The notes beneath the pieces were generated by a model. It was given only the letters and a program-made list of their open reading frames with translations. It was not told the origin of the DNA and did not search any database. A DNA stretch of 64,000 nucleotides from Flavobacterium cupriresistens (GTDB lineage: Bacteria; Bacteroidota; Bacteroidia; Flavobacteriales; Flavobacteriaceae), in the NCBI RefSeq assembly GCF_020911925.1, contig NZ_CP087134.1, forward strand, positions 124,001-188,000, written 5' to 3'. This document shows positions 1-8,169 of this stretch, in pieces. A program made the translations under genes and the position numbers. Positions within the stretch are counted from its first letter, which is position 1. Each line of letters begins with the position of its first letter.

Positions 1-51
1 CTCCAAATTTATTTTTGTTTGCAGTCAAAATTATAAAACTTGACAATTACA

Positions 52-681
52 ATGAAACAAAGTTTACCTACAATCGCATTGATTTTTTTGATCGGTTTTG
101 CCGGTCATTCTCAAATTACTCAAAAAATAGGAAATAATCCCACAACCCTAAACCCCTATGCTGTTTTAGAAGTAGAGTCTACCACTAAAGGTTTTTTACC
201 TCCCAGAATGACCACTTTGCAAAGGGATGCTATTACTCCCCCTCCCGCTGGTCTAACGGTGTACAACACCACAACAAATACACTGCAAATATACAACGGG
301 GCCGCTTGGTTAGATTGTAATCTCCCAAAAGAATACCTCGAAATACCGACAAACGGAACCATAACGGCTTCGGGAACAAAATCTCAAACTTTTTCTAATG
401 TCTATTGCAATAATTGCAATGCAACTGTACTATTACCATATAATGCTGCTAACGGGTTAGAACATACCATATATAATTATGGTGATGGTACAATTACTAT
501 TAAAATGCCTACTCAGAAAACTGGCGATCCTAACGTTGGTTTGAGTGCACGTAGTGGTAAAGATTTAATTACTACTCCTCAGTTCACTATACAACCCAAC
601 CGTTTTGTTAAAGTTGAATTTGCAAACTTTGGCATTAATAGTGCTAAATACTTAAAAGGAGTGTGGCTTATATATGATTAA
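52..681 (+). CDS. secreted surface-type protein, copy 1 (conserved N-terminus, variable C-terminus)
   Basis: Protein of 209 residues. The start is set at the ATG at 52 because the paralogue at 1596 begins with the same MKQSLPTIAL; an upstream in-frame TTG at 40 is less likely. A signal peptide of about 20 residues ends at GHSQ. Residues ~25-90 carry a motif common in Bacteroidota exported proteins: N-P-x-A-V-L-E-V-E-S-T-T-K-G-F-L-P-P-R-M, then a Q-R-D-A-I stretch and an N-T-L-Q-I-Y-N-G-x-x-W segment. The remaining ~120 residues contain a Cys pair cluster (YCNNCNATV) and are predicted beta-rich. No enzymatic motif is visible. It shares almost all of its first 90 residues with the next gene but little of the rest. 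Cell-surface or secreted location is inferred; function is unknown. Confidence 0.8.
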   Translation: MKQSLPTIALIFLIGFAGHSQITQKIGNNPTTLNPYAVLEVESTTKGFLPPRMTTLQRDAITPPPAGLTVYNTTTNTLQIYNGAAWLDCNLPKEYLEIPTNGTITASGTKSQTFSNVYCNNCNATVLLPYNAANGLEHTIYNYGDGTITIKMPTQKTGDPNVGLSARSGKDLITTPQFTIQPNRFVKVEFANFGINSAKYLKGVWLIYD

Positions 682-964
682 TCCTACCCCACACAATTGC
701 ATTTTACGTCAGCACTTCATGTAGAGAGTCAATCTCATGCTTACAAAGGAAAGCAAATAAAATTAAACCCGTTTTGTACTATTAATTGGTTCAGCTAACG
801 AAGATTCTAAACTTTTCTTTTATGGCAGTAACTGCTTTATTGCACCAAAATCATATCTCTAATTTTGTCTAAATACAGATTTAAGAAAAAGTTTTCCTAA
901 CACAAGTATAGATTACCCCGTCCTAATTGTTTGAAGCACAAAAAATATAGCCCGTACTTAATAA

Positions 965-1010
965 AAAGAAGGAAGCAGTCTCATAATGTTGAGATTCTCT
1001 CCTTCTTTCT
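965..1010 (+). terminator. intrinsic terminator after copy 1
   Basis: AAAGAAGG at 965-972 pairs with CCTTCTTT at 1001-1008, with an inner GTCTCA/TGAGAT stem and a T-rich tail. It lies ~280 bases after the stop codon, and the same structure follows copy 2. Confidence 0.7.
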
Positions 1011-1152
1011 TTTATTTTTAACAGGATAACATCAGAAATAACGATTTTTAAAAGTGATAGAAAAATGTTTTGACTTCAATTAATTGCATCGTTATTGGCG
1101 ATTTTTTTGTTTTCAGAGTTCTGAGACTGTTTTCTTTTGTTAAAAAAGTCTC

Positions 1153-1208
1153 ACGCAGATTTTAGCGGATTGGAATAAAAAAACCTGCATAATCCGCAAA
1201 ATCTGCGT
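1153..1208. repeat. inverted repeat of the 'ACGCAGATTTTAGCGGATT' family
   Basis: An arm of 19 bases starting ACGCAGATTTT at 1153 pairs with an arm ending AAATCTGCGT at 1208, with one bulged base. A half-copy of the same element occurs near 50553. It is noncoding and belongs to the dispersed intergenic repeats of this genome. Confidence 0.75.
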
Positions 1209-1247
1209 AAAAAAGTATCTGAACTTAATGACATTAGGCTAAGTCTC

Positions 1248-1357
1248 TTAACGCAAAACTACCTTACCGTTGGTTAAAATCAACATCTATTCAAATCCGG
1301 ATAAATTACCGGCAATAGAGAAGACTAATTTTAGCAATGCTTCCTGTTATTTGGAAT
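1248..1357 (-). pseudogene. decayed remnant of a type IX secretion (T9SS) C-terminal sorting domain
   Basis: Reading the minus strand gives FSIAGNLSGFE, a stop, then MLILTNGKVVLR and a stop. An adjacent frame further upstream reads FQITGSIAK. This matches the usual order of a type A sorting domain: a G-containing beta strand, a sensor strand, L-S-G-x-x-x-G-x-Y, then L-T-N-G-K-V-V-x-R. At least one stop and one frameshift interrupt it, and no larger gene is attached. It probably marks a deleted T9SS cargo gene between the two duplicated genes. The call rests on motif order in a short stretch. Confidence 0.5.
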
Positions 1358-1595
1358 AAAAAAACCTCCTCACTTGCCATAAGTGTCCTATAGCTAAATT
1401 GTCAGTGGTGAATTTCAATTTCACGATTTACTGCAATTTTGAATCCTTTTTATTGATTGGTTTTCCAAACACACTCCTCTTTGTAGTATTTTTCTTGTCA
1501 TTTACAAATTATAAGTAACCTATAATAAATTAATACCGCTCAAATACTCCAAATTTATTTTTGTTTGTAGTCAAAATTATAAAATATAATTACTA

Positions 1596-2219
1596 ATGAA
1601 ACAAAGTTTACCTACAATCGCATTGATTTTTTTGATCGGTTTTGCCGGTCATTCTCAAATTATTCAAAAAATAGGGAATAATCCCACGACCCTAAACCCC
1701 TCTGCTGTTTTAGAAGTAGAGTCTACCACCAAAGGTTTTTTACCTCCCAGAATGACCACTGTGCAAAGGGATGCTATTACTCCCCCTCCCGCTGGTCTAA
1801 CGGTGTACAACATCACAACAAATACACTGCAAATATACAACGGGACCGCTTGGTTAGATTGTAATCCGCGAAGAGAAGTCGTCGTGGTCCCGATCAACGG
1901 AACTATAACGGCTTCCGGAACACAGTCTCAAATTTTTCATTTTCCATCTTGCCCTTCTGCTAATTGCAGAGAAACAGTAGTATTACCGCGTGATGCTACT
2001 GATGGATTAGAACATACCATGCTTAATAAAGGTACAGGTACGGTTGTTTTTAAACATCCTACTGAGGATTATGTGCTTTTTATGTCGTTGAGAGGTAAAG
2101 ATTTAGTCACTGATGATTTTGTCCTAAACATTAACCAATTTGTTAAAGTTACCTATGTTGACTTTAAAAAATTTAATCCTAATTCACTCTTCACTGGAGT
2201 ATGGCTTTTCAATGACTAA
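1596..2219 (+). CDS. secreted surface-type protein, copy 2 (conserved N-terminus, variable C-terminus)
   Basis: Protein of 207 residues, paralogue of the gene at 52-681. The first ~90 residues differ from copy 1 at only five or six positions, including the signal peptide and the G-F-L-P-P-R-M motif. Past W-L-D-C-N the two diverge: this copy has a CPSANCRETVVLP stretch where copy 1 has CNNCNATVLLP, and both end in a G-V-W-L-I/F-x-D strand. The ordered but divergent second half suggests the same fold under diversifying change. Start ATG at 1596. It has its own leader and terminator. Function unknown; probably exported. Confidence 0.8.
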   Translation: MKQSLPTIALIFLIGFAGHSQIIQKIGNNPTTLNPSAVLEVESTTKGFLPPRMTTVQRDAITPPPAGLTVYNITTNTLQIYNGTAWLDCNPRREVVVVPINGTITASGTQSQIFHFPSCPSANCRETVVLPRDATDGLEHTMLNKGTGTVVFKHPTEDYVLFMSLRGKDLVTDDFVLNINQFVKVTYVDFKKFNPNSLFTGVWLFND

Positions 2220-2500
2220 TCTTACCCTAGGCCGTTCTATTTTACAAAAACAATCAATGAACATATTGTATGTGATGCTTGCAAAGCAGAGCAAATAAAA
2301 CTAAGCACGTTTTGTACTGTTTATTGGCTCAGTTAACGAAGATTCTAAACTTTTCTTTTATGGCAGTAACTACTTTATTGCACCAAAATCATATCTCTAA
2401 TTTTGTCTAAATACAGATTTAAGAAAAAGTTTTCCTAACACAAGTATAGATTACCCCGTCCTAATTATTTGAAGCACAATATATATACAGAACCTAAAAA

Positions 2501-2548
2501 AAAGAAGGAAGCAGTCTCATAACATTGAGATTGCCTCCTTCTTTTTTT
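2501..2548 (+). terminator. intrinsic terminator after copy 2
   Basis: AAAGAAGG at 2501-2508 pairs with CCTTCTTT beginning at 2537, followed by a run of T. It is almost identical to the hairpin at 965-1010, showing that the terminator was duplicated with the gene. Confidence 0.75.
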
Positions 2549-2635
2549 TATTTAACAGAATATCGTTATAAATAACGCTTTTTTTTCTTTTTAAGTCGTG
2601 AGACCAAGAATTTTCTATTATTAGGAATCAAAAAA

Positions 2636-4270
2636 CTACTTTTCGATTTCTCTCATAGAATCCATTTTTTTATGTGCCAGGAAACCGGCAACATCTTCAA
2701 AATGTTCTTTCACGCGTTTATTTCCAAATTCAAAAACTTTTGTAGCTAAACCATCAAGGAAATCACGGTCGTGAGAAACCAAGATCAAAGTACCATCAAA
2801 ATCACGTAATGCATCCTTGATAATATCTTTGGTTTTCATATCCAGGTGATTCGAAGGCTCATCGAGAATCAACAAGTTAACTGGCTCTAACAACAATTTA
2901 ATCATCGCCAGACGTGTTTTCTCTCCACCCGAAAGCACTTTTACTTTTTTGGTAATATCATCACCATGAAACATAAAGGCACCTAATATATTTTTAATTT
3001 GTGTTCTTACATCACCAACTGCAATACCATCTATAGTTTCAAAAATAGTCGCATTCTCATCTAACAATGCAGCCTGATTCTGTGCGAAATAACCAATTTG
3101 TGAATTATGTCCAATATCAACACTTCCTTCATCAATGCCAATTTCTTTCATAATGGCTTTGATCATAGTCGATTTTCCTTCTCCGTTTTTACCTACGAAA
3201 GCTACTTTCTGTCCTCTTTCGATTACGATGTTAGCATCCTTAAAAACAACATGATCACCGTATGATTTGGACAATTCTTTGACCACAACCGGATATTGTC
3301 CGGAACGTGCCGCAGGCGGAAATTTTAATTTTAATGCCGAAGTATCTACTTCATCCACCTGAACAATCACCAATTTCTCCAACATCTTAACACGAGACTG
3401 TACGGCATCGGTTTTAGAGAACGTGCCTTTAAAACGATCAATAAAAGCTCTGTTATCAGCAATCATTCTTTGTTGTTCGTCATATGCTTTCTGCTGGTGA
3501 ATACGACGGTCTTTTCTCAATTCTAAATAATGCGAATATTTAGCTTTGTAATCGTAAATTCTTCCCATCGTAACTTCAATAGTACGATTGGTAATATTAT
3601 CTACGAAGGCTCTATCGTGCGAAATCACCACTACTGCTTTTGCCTGATTCAGCAAAAACTCTTCTAACCACTGAATACTTTCAATATCCATGTGGTTGGT
3701 TGGCTCATCGAGTAAAATTAAATCCGGTTTTTTCAAAAGGATTTTAGCCAATTCAATACGCATTCTCCAACCTCCTGAAAATTCAGAAGTCTGACGTGTA
3801 AAATCTTCACGCTCGAAACCTAATCCAACCAGAATTTTCTCTACTTCGGCCTCGTAATTCACCTCTTCGATGGCGTAAAATTTCTCGCTTAAGTCTGAAA
3901 CTCTTTCAATAAGTTTCATGTAGGCATCACTTTCGTAATCGGTACGAACGGTTAATTGTTCGTTGATTTCATCGATATCGGCTTTCATGCTAAAAATTTC
4001 GCCAAAAGCTTTTGATGCCTCTTCCATTACAGTTGCGCCATCTGAAGTTAACAGATGTTGCGGCAGATACGCAATAACAGCCTCTTTTGGAGCCGAAATA
4101 TTTCCGGTAGAAGGTTTGCTCTGCCCTGCGATTATTTTCAAAAGTGTCGATTTCCCCGCACCATTCTTACCCATAAGGGCAATTTTATCATTTTCGTTTA
4201 TAGCAAAAGAAACATCACTAAAAAGAGTAGTTCCACCAAACTGAACTGAAATATCGTTAACTGTAATCAT
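2636..4270 (-). CDS. ABC-F family ATPase (ribosome-associated type)
   Basis: Protein of 544 residues with two nucleotide-binding domains and no membrane segment, as in the ABC-F family that acts on ribosomes rather than in transport. The first Walker A is GKNGAGKST at 34-42, with signature FSGGW near 164 and Walker B LILLDEPTNH near 184. A basic, Lys/Arg-rich interdomain linker lies at about 240-300. The second Walker A is GKNGEGKST near 360, with LSGGE and LLILDEPSNH further on. Length is close to YbiT-type ABC-F proteins. It could be a housekeeping translation factor or an antibiotic-resistance ABC-F; sequence reading alone does not decide. A perfect Bacteroidota promoter lies ~50 bases upstream. 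Confidence 0.92.
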   Translation of the reverse strand: MITVNDISVQFGGTTLFSDVSFAINENDKIALMGKNGAGKSTLLKIIAGQSKPSTGNISAPKEAVIAYLPQHLLTSDGATVMEEASKAFGEIFSMKADIDEINEQLTVRTDYESDAYMKLIERVSDLSEKFYAIEEVNYEAEVEKILVGLGFEREDFTRQTSEFSGGWRMRIELAKILLKKPDLILLDEPTNHMDIESIQWLEEFLLNQAKAVVVISHDRAFVDNITNRTIEVTMGRIYDYKAKYSHYLELRKDRRIHQQKAYDEQQRMIADNRAFIDRFKGTFSKTDAVQSRVKMLEKLVIVQVDEVDTSALKLKFPPAARSGQYPVVVKELSKSYGDHVVFKDANIVIERGQKVAFVGKNGEGKSTMIKAIMKEIGIDEGSVDIGHNSQIGYFAQNQAALLDENATIFETIDGIAVGDVRTQIKNILGAFMFHGDDITKKVKVLSGGEKTRLAMIKLLLEPVNLLILDEPSNHLDMKTKDIIKDALRDFDGTLILVSHDRDFLDGLATKVFEFGNKRVKEHFEDVAGFLAHKKMDSMREIEK

Positions 4271-4320
4271 TTTTAGATTCTAAGATTTTTAGATAATTAA
4301 ATTATCTGATTTTGAAAGCG

Positions 4321-4350
4321 CAAAGATAGATTAATTAGATAATTAGGCAA
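4321..4350 (-). promoter_or_regulatory. promoter of the ABC-F gene
   Basis: On the minus strand TTG (4348-4350) is followed after exactly 19 bases by TATCTTTG (4321-4328). This fits the Bacteroidota sigma-factor consensus TTG-N19-TAnnTTTG. The ATG lies 50 bases downstream. Confidence 0.75.
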
Positions 4351-4353
4351 TTA

Positions 4354-4492
4354 GAAAATGAGGAAATGTGGCAATTGAAAAATGTGCCAATTAGATAATG
4401 TGTCAATTTGGGAATGTGCCAATTAGAGAATGTGTTAATTAGAGAATTTGTCAATTTGGGAATGTGTTAATTAGAAAATATAACAATTTTGC
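4354..4492. repeat. degenerate 16-bp tandem repeat (AATGTGYCAATTAGAR)
   Basis: About eight or nine imperfect copies of a 16-base unit, AATGTG-[CT]CAATT-[AT][GT]-[AG][AG]. They lie between the ABC-F promoter and the PepSY-like gene. The unit length is not a multiple of three and no ORF spans it. Together with 4493-4766, where I see nothing else, it fills the 496-base gap. Confidence 0.8.
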
Positions 4493-4766
4493 AAAAAACA
4501 GCAGTAGCGTAACGGCTGTAGTAAAACCAATTGGCTTAAGCAGCACTTATAAACTTAATTATGACAGCGATAAACAATTCACAATCGCTCTTTTAAATTA
4601 TAGTTAATTTCAATTCTGTATTTTAAAAAACGGAATTCTTCAATTGACTTCTAAACGTTTATTTACCCCAATTAAAGCAACTTTGAGAGATACAAAAAAC
4701 AACTATTCAAACATACTAGAGCCAAAGATTAAATAACCAATCAGAATCCTTTTTAAGAATGCAAGT

Positions 4767-5225
4767 ATGAAAACAACACTCTTATTACCCATTATCATTT
4801 TAGCTCTTTTGTTATGTACAACAGCATGTCGCAAAGACCATAACCAAGTGTTGATAATTAATTCTGCTGAATTACCCGTTGCTGCCACTACTTTTATTTC
4901 GACTTATTTTCCTGATACCACTTATCAACAAATAAAAAAACGAAAAACTACTGATTCTGACGATTTTGTATACGAAGTTAAACTAGCCATTAATTTTAAA
5001 CTGAATTTTGACAGCAATGGGAACTGGATGGATATTGACGGAAATCACCAAACCATACCCGTTGAACTAATTCCGGAAAAAATCAACTCTTATATGGCTG
5101 AAAATTATCCAAACGCATTCATTACTTACATTGATAAGGAAAAAACACATGTCATAACAGAACTTTCTAATGATCTGGCATTAACCTTTGACTTACAGGG
5201 AAATTTTACGAGAATAGACTATTAA
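4767..5225 (+). CDS. PepSY-like (DUF2874-type) lipoprotein
   Basis: Protein of 152 residues. The N-terminus MKTTLLLPIIILALLLCTTAC ends in a lipobox (TTAC, Cys21), so lipid anchoring is expected. Two repeats follow (about residues 35-90 and 95-150). Each has the pattern L-P-x-x-x-x-x-F-I-x-x-Y-F-P, then a YEV or HVI strand, then F-D-x-x-G-N-W/F. This is the layout of the PepSY-like family seen in Bacteroidota periplasmic proteins. The family has no proven enzymatic role. The gene stands alone, ~210 bases from the next gene on the same strand. Confidence 0.75.
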   Translation: MKTTLLLPIIILALLLCTTACRKDHNQVLIINSAELPVAATTFISTYFPDTTYQQIKKRKTTDSDDFVYEVKLAINFKLNFDSNGNWMDIDGNHQTIPVELIPEKINSYMAENYPNAFITYIDKEKTHVITELSNDLALTFDLQGNFTRIDY

Positions 5226-5435
5226 ATCTATTTTTAAGTAGGAAAATCATGACTTTCCTGAAGTTTTCTACACTATCCATTCCAGATCTCTGTGGCATAA
5301 TAAACAACAAATACCTCAATTACATCCACCGGGTTGGCAATAAGATACAGCTGTGTTTTCAAAAAACAAATTTATAAACATACAAATCGCCTGTTTGTAT
5401 ATACAACCACTGAAAAGTTCAAATAACCAGAAAAA

Positions 5436-6455
5436 ATGAAAAAGAAAAATAACTTCGTAAACTACCTTACCCTAGTACCCTACCTATTGTTTTTACAAGG
5501 TTGTGGTTCAAATCAGTTTAAAGAAAATTACAAAAGTGAAGAAAACTATTTCAAGAATTATGATCCTAACTTAATTGAGAAAACCGAAACTCCTTCCATT
5601 TATACCACCAACAATCCACAAACAGACCGAATTGGATTGCTTGAAGATGGATATATTTATCTTGGTAAATCTCAATTTACAAGTATGGAAATTAATTCGA
5701 GAAATGAAGCTTTAAAATTTGCCAAAGAAATTGGCGCAAGCATTGTTTTATTAGGGGCAACATATGAGCGTACCAAGAAAATAACAGATCCGATCTATCC
5801 CTATTATCCGGTACCAGAACAACAAAATAATATTGTGACAAACAATCCTGTTTATGCTATGGGATTACCAAGTGTCAGTTATAATTATAGTTTCGACAGC
5901 AAAAGCAAAACAAAAAAAGAAACTATAACCACAATTGCTCCAAATGCGACTGTCTATAATCAAAGCATAATTACAAATGGGAAATCATCGGATAAACAAA
6001 CGAAGCAAGCCATAAATCAGCAAATATGGACCGCACACAATCCTAATGCATCTTCTACTATTGTTGAACCGGTACTTTCTCCTGCCTACGCCACGACACT
6101 TCCTACTGAAAACAGAGAAGTAGACATTTATACCTATGATGCTACTTTTTGGGGTAAAACGACCCGACCACCTGCGCTGGGCATTGATGTAATTGATCTT
6201 TCTGATGAAATAAAGAAAAAATTAAACCTTAACGGCGGAGTACTTGTTACCGCAGTAATGAAAAATTCGCCGGCACTTTTTGCTGCCATTTATCGTGGAG
6301 ACATCTTGATCAGTATTAATAAAAATACCATCATTACCACAAGTCAGATTGGTGAATTACTTAGAATAAACAAAGGGAAAGTTGTAAAATTAGAACTGTA
6401 TCGAGATGGAAACAAAATCATTAAAGAAGTTAAACTGAACGACTCAGCGTATTAA
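5436..6455 (+). CDS. PDZ-domain lipoprotein of unknown function
   Basis: Protein of 339 residues. The signal sequence ends at LFLQGCGS, a lipobox with Cys23. Residues ~55-110 hold a small alpha/beta segment (LLEDGYIYLGKSQF, then a helix ending IGASIVLLGATYE). A low-complexity Asn/Thr/Lys region with tyrosine repeats follows (~120-215). The last ~90 residues form a PDZ-like domain: GIDVIDLSDEI, GGVLVTAVMKNSPA, then RGDILISINKN, the usual carboxylate-loop and ligand-groove order. No protease triad is seen, so it is not a DegP-type enzyme. Probably a periplasm-facing scaffold. Confidence 0.7.
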   Translation: MKKKNNFVNYLTLVPYLLFLQGCGSNQFKENYKSEENYFKNYDPNLIEKTETPSIYTTNNPQTDRIGLLEDGYIYLGKSQFTSMEINSRNEALKFAKEIGASIVLLGATYERTKKITDPIYPYYPVPEQQNNIVTNNPVYAMGLPSVSYNYSFDSKSKTKKETITTIAPNATVYNQSIITNGKSSDKQTKQAINQQIWTAHNPNASSTIVEPVLSPAYATTLPTENREVDIYTYDATFWGKTTRPPALGIDVIDLSDEIKKKLNLNGGVLVTAVMKNSPALFAAIYRGDILISINKNTIITTSQIGELLRINKGKVVKLELYRDGNKIIKEVKLNDSAY

Positions 6456-6490
6456 TTACAGTCCTTTTTTGCAAGACCACAAAAAGTATA

Positions 6491-6530
6491 AAAAAAGTGA
6501 GTCCGATTGTTATCATACTCACTTTTTTTT
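6491..6530. terminator. bidirectional terminator between convergent genes
   Basis: AAAAAAGTGAG at 6491-6501 pairs with CTCACTTTTTTTT at 6518-6530. T-runs on both strands let it serve the PDZ lipoprotein gene (+) and the GlmU-like gene (-). Confidence 0.8.
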
Positions 6531-6607
6531 TATTTCTAAATCTGTCTAAACTTTTGGGTGCAGTCCATTCGGACTTATTCGGGTTCTGAATTCGGCTTCT
6601 TTGACAT

Positions 6608-7783
6608 TTAGTCCTTTCTCCACTTTTTGGTTTCTTCAAAAATATGTTCTAAGATTGCTGATTCGGTTGCATCAAAGTCAATATTTCTGCGTCCCATAAC
6701 CAGTTTAGCGGTTTCGAAAGCTTTTTTAGTCACATAGGTTGTAAAACCTGCCGCACCGCCCCAAGAAAAACTCGGAACAAAGTTGCGTGGAAATCCGCTA
6801 CCGAAAATATTAGCACTGACACCGATTACAGTTCCGGTATTAAACATGGTATTGATTCCGCATTTACTGTGATCTCCCATCATCAAACCACAAAACTGAA
6901 GTCCGGTTTTTGCAAAACCTTCTGTCTCGTAGCTCCATAATTTTACTTCTTCGTAATTGTTTTTTAGATTTGAATTATTAGAATCGGCACCAATATTACA
7001 CCATTCTCCTAAAACAGAATCTCCTAAAAATCCGTCGTGTCCTTTATTTGAATTGGCAAAAAGAACCGAATTTTTAACCTCTCCACCTATTCTCGAGCCA
7101 ACGCCAACGGTAGTTGCGCCATAAACTTTAGCGTTTAATTTTACCTGCGCATTTTCGCACAAAGCAAAAGGTCCACGAATGGCAGAGCCTTCCATAATTT
7201 CGCTGTTCTTACCTATATATATCGGACCTGTTGAAGCGTTTAAAGTAACAAACTCCAATTTAGCGCCTTCTTCTATAAATATATTTTCGGGTGCAATGGC
7301 ATTTACGCTTTTCGGAATCGGCATGGATTTCCTGTCTTCCGTCAGATATTTAAAATCTTCGCGAATTGCGGCATCATTTTTAGAAAAAATATCCCAGGTA
7401 TGTTCAACAGTCAAACAATCGTCATCATACGAAATGATTTCATACGAATCAAAGTCAACTTCTTCCTGGTTCTCCGTCGTAAAAAAAGCAATTACATCAT
7501 CACCTCTAAAAATCGCCTGATTTACGGTTAAATTAGAAACCATTTCGACTAACGTTTCATTTGGTAAAAACGCAGCATTAATCATTACATTTTCTTCTAA
7601 TTCCACCATCGGAAATTTCTCCGACAAATATTCCTCTGTAATGGTTGTTATAGTTGAACCTAAGCGCATTTCCCATTTTTGGCGAATCGTCATAATTCCG
7701 ATTAGAATATCAGCCACCGGTCTGGTAAAAGTAAAAGGCAATAAAGCATTCCGGACGGGACCGTCAAAAAGAATGTAGTTCAT
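6608..7783 (-). CDS. GlmU-family putative sugar nucleotidyltransferase
   Basis: Protein of 391 residues with an N-terminal domain of ~170 residues related to sugar nucleotidyltransferases. It opens MNYILFDGPVRNALLPFTFT and lacks the usual L-A-A-G-x-G-T-R-M pyrophosphorylase loop. From ~residue 165 a left-handed beta-helix follows, with hexapeptide-like repeats (IYIGKNSEIMEGSAIRG, VKLNAKVYGATTVGVGSRIG) and a final GDHSKCGINTMFNTGTVIG stretch, as in GlmU acyltransferase domains. Bacteroidota have this form besides genuine GlmU. Its substrate is not established; the altered loop argues against simply calling it glmU. It ends 77 bases past the bidirectional terminator. Confidence 0.8.
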   Translation of the reverse strand: MNYILFDGPVRNALLPFTFTRPVADILIGIMTIRQKWEMRLGSTITTITEEYLSEKFPMVELEENVMINAAFLPNETLVEMVSNLTVNQAIFRGDDVIAFFTTENQEEVDFDSYEIISYDDDCLTVEHTWDIFSKNDAAIREDFKYLTEDRKSMPIPKSVNAIAPENIFIEEGAKLEFVTLNASTGPIYIGKNSEIMEGSAIRGPFALCENAQVKLNAKVYGATTVGVGSRIGGEVKNSVLFANSNKGHDGFLGDSVLGEWCNIGADSNNSNLKNNYEEVKLWSYETEGFAKTGLQFCGLMMGDHSKCGINTMFNTGTVIGVSANIFGSGFPRNFVPSFSWGGAAGFTTYVTKKAFETAKLVMGRRNIDFDATESAILEHIFEETKKWRKD

Positions 7784-8065
7784 AGATAAATTTAATATTT
7801 GTTAAAATCTTGATTTGGTTATCAGGTTCAAAGTTACAAATATTTTAAAGAAAGGAAATACAGCCAAAGTTATATCGACTTGAATTCGGGAATTATTTTG
7901 GGGTTTTATAGAAACTATGCCTTTTTGTACGCGGGGTTAAACCATATAAGTCATATAAGTTCATTTAAAAAAATGGATTTAGTACATGTGGAGGGAATCC
8001 AAAGTTTGCAACGGTTCTTATACACAGAATACTCGTCTAATTATTTTCTTTAACCGCGCGTAAAA

Positions 8066-8141
8066 ATCTCGCGAAGTCGCAAAGTCGCCAAGTTTTTGTT
8101 TTGTTTTTTTTAAACTTCGTGACTTTGCGACTTCGCGAGAT
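8066..8141. repeat. long inverted repeat, 'CTCGCGAAGTCGCAAAGTC' family
   Basis: The arm starting ATCTCGCGAAGTCGCAAAGT at 8066 pairs with the arm ending ACTTTGCGACTTCGCGAGAT at 8141, with few mismatches. The loop is T-rich. Partial copies occur at ~8228, ~8505 and ~61517. Confidence 0.8.
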
Positions 8142-8169
8142 AATTGTTTCTCCGCAACTTTTTCACTTC

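Larger units (their letters stand above)
1..2490. repeat. tandem duplication of a gene plus its flanks (two copies, about 1.55 kb period)
   Basis: The segment from 1 to about 345 is repeated almost exactly at 1547 to about 1893. It covers the upstream leader and the first ~90 codons of a gene. The following ~400 bases (3' half of each gene) differ strongly. Similarity then resumes at about 746-950 and 2286-2485, ending in a near-identical hairpin terminator. The left copy starts at base 1, so the repeat may extend outside the window. The pattern fits gene duplication with replacement or fast divergence of the 3' coding half. Confidence 0.9.

Noticed and set aside
1664..1897. Minus-strand ORF inside the duplicated gene (and its equal at 156-362)
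   Set aside because: It is the shadow of the conserved N-terminal coding half; conservation follows the plus-strand frame.
4354..4492. CRISPR or coding tandem repeat
   Set aside because: Unit of 16 bases, too short for CRISPR and not a multiple of three; no ORF runs through it.
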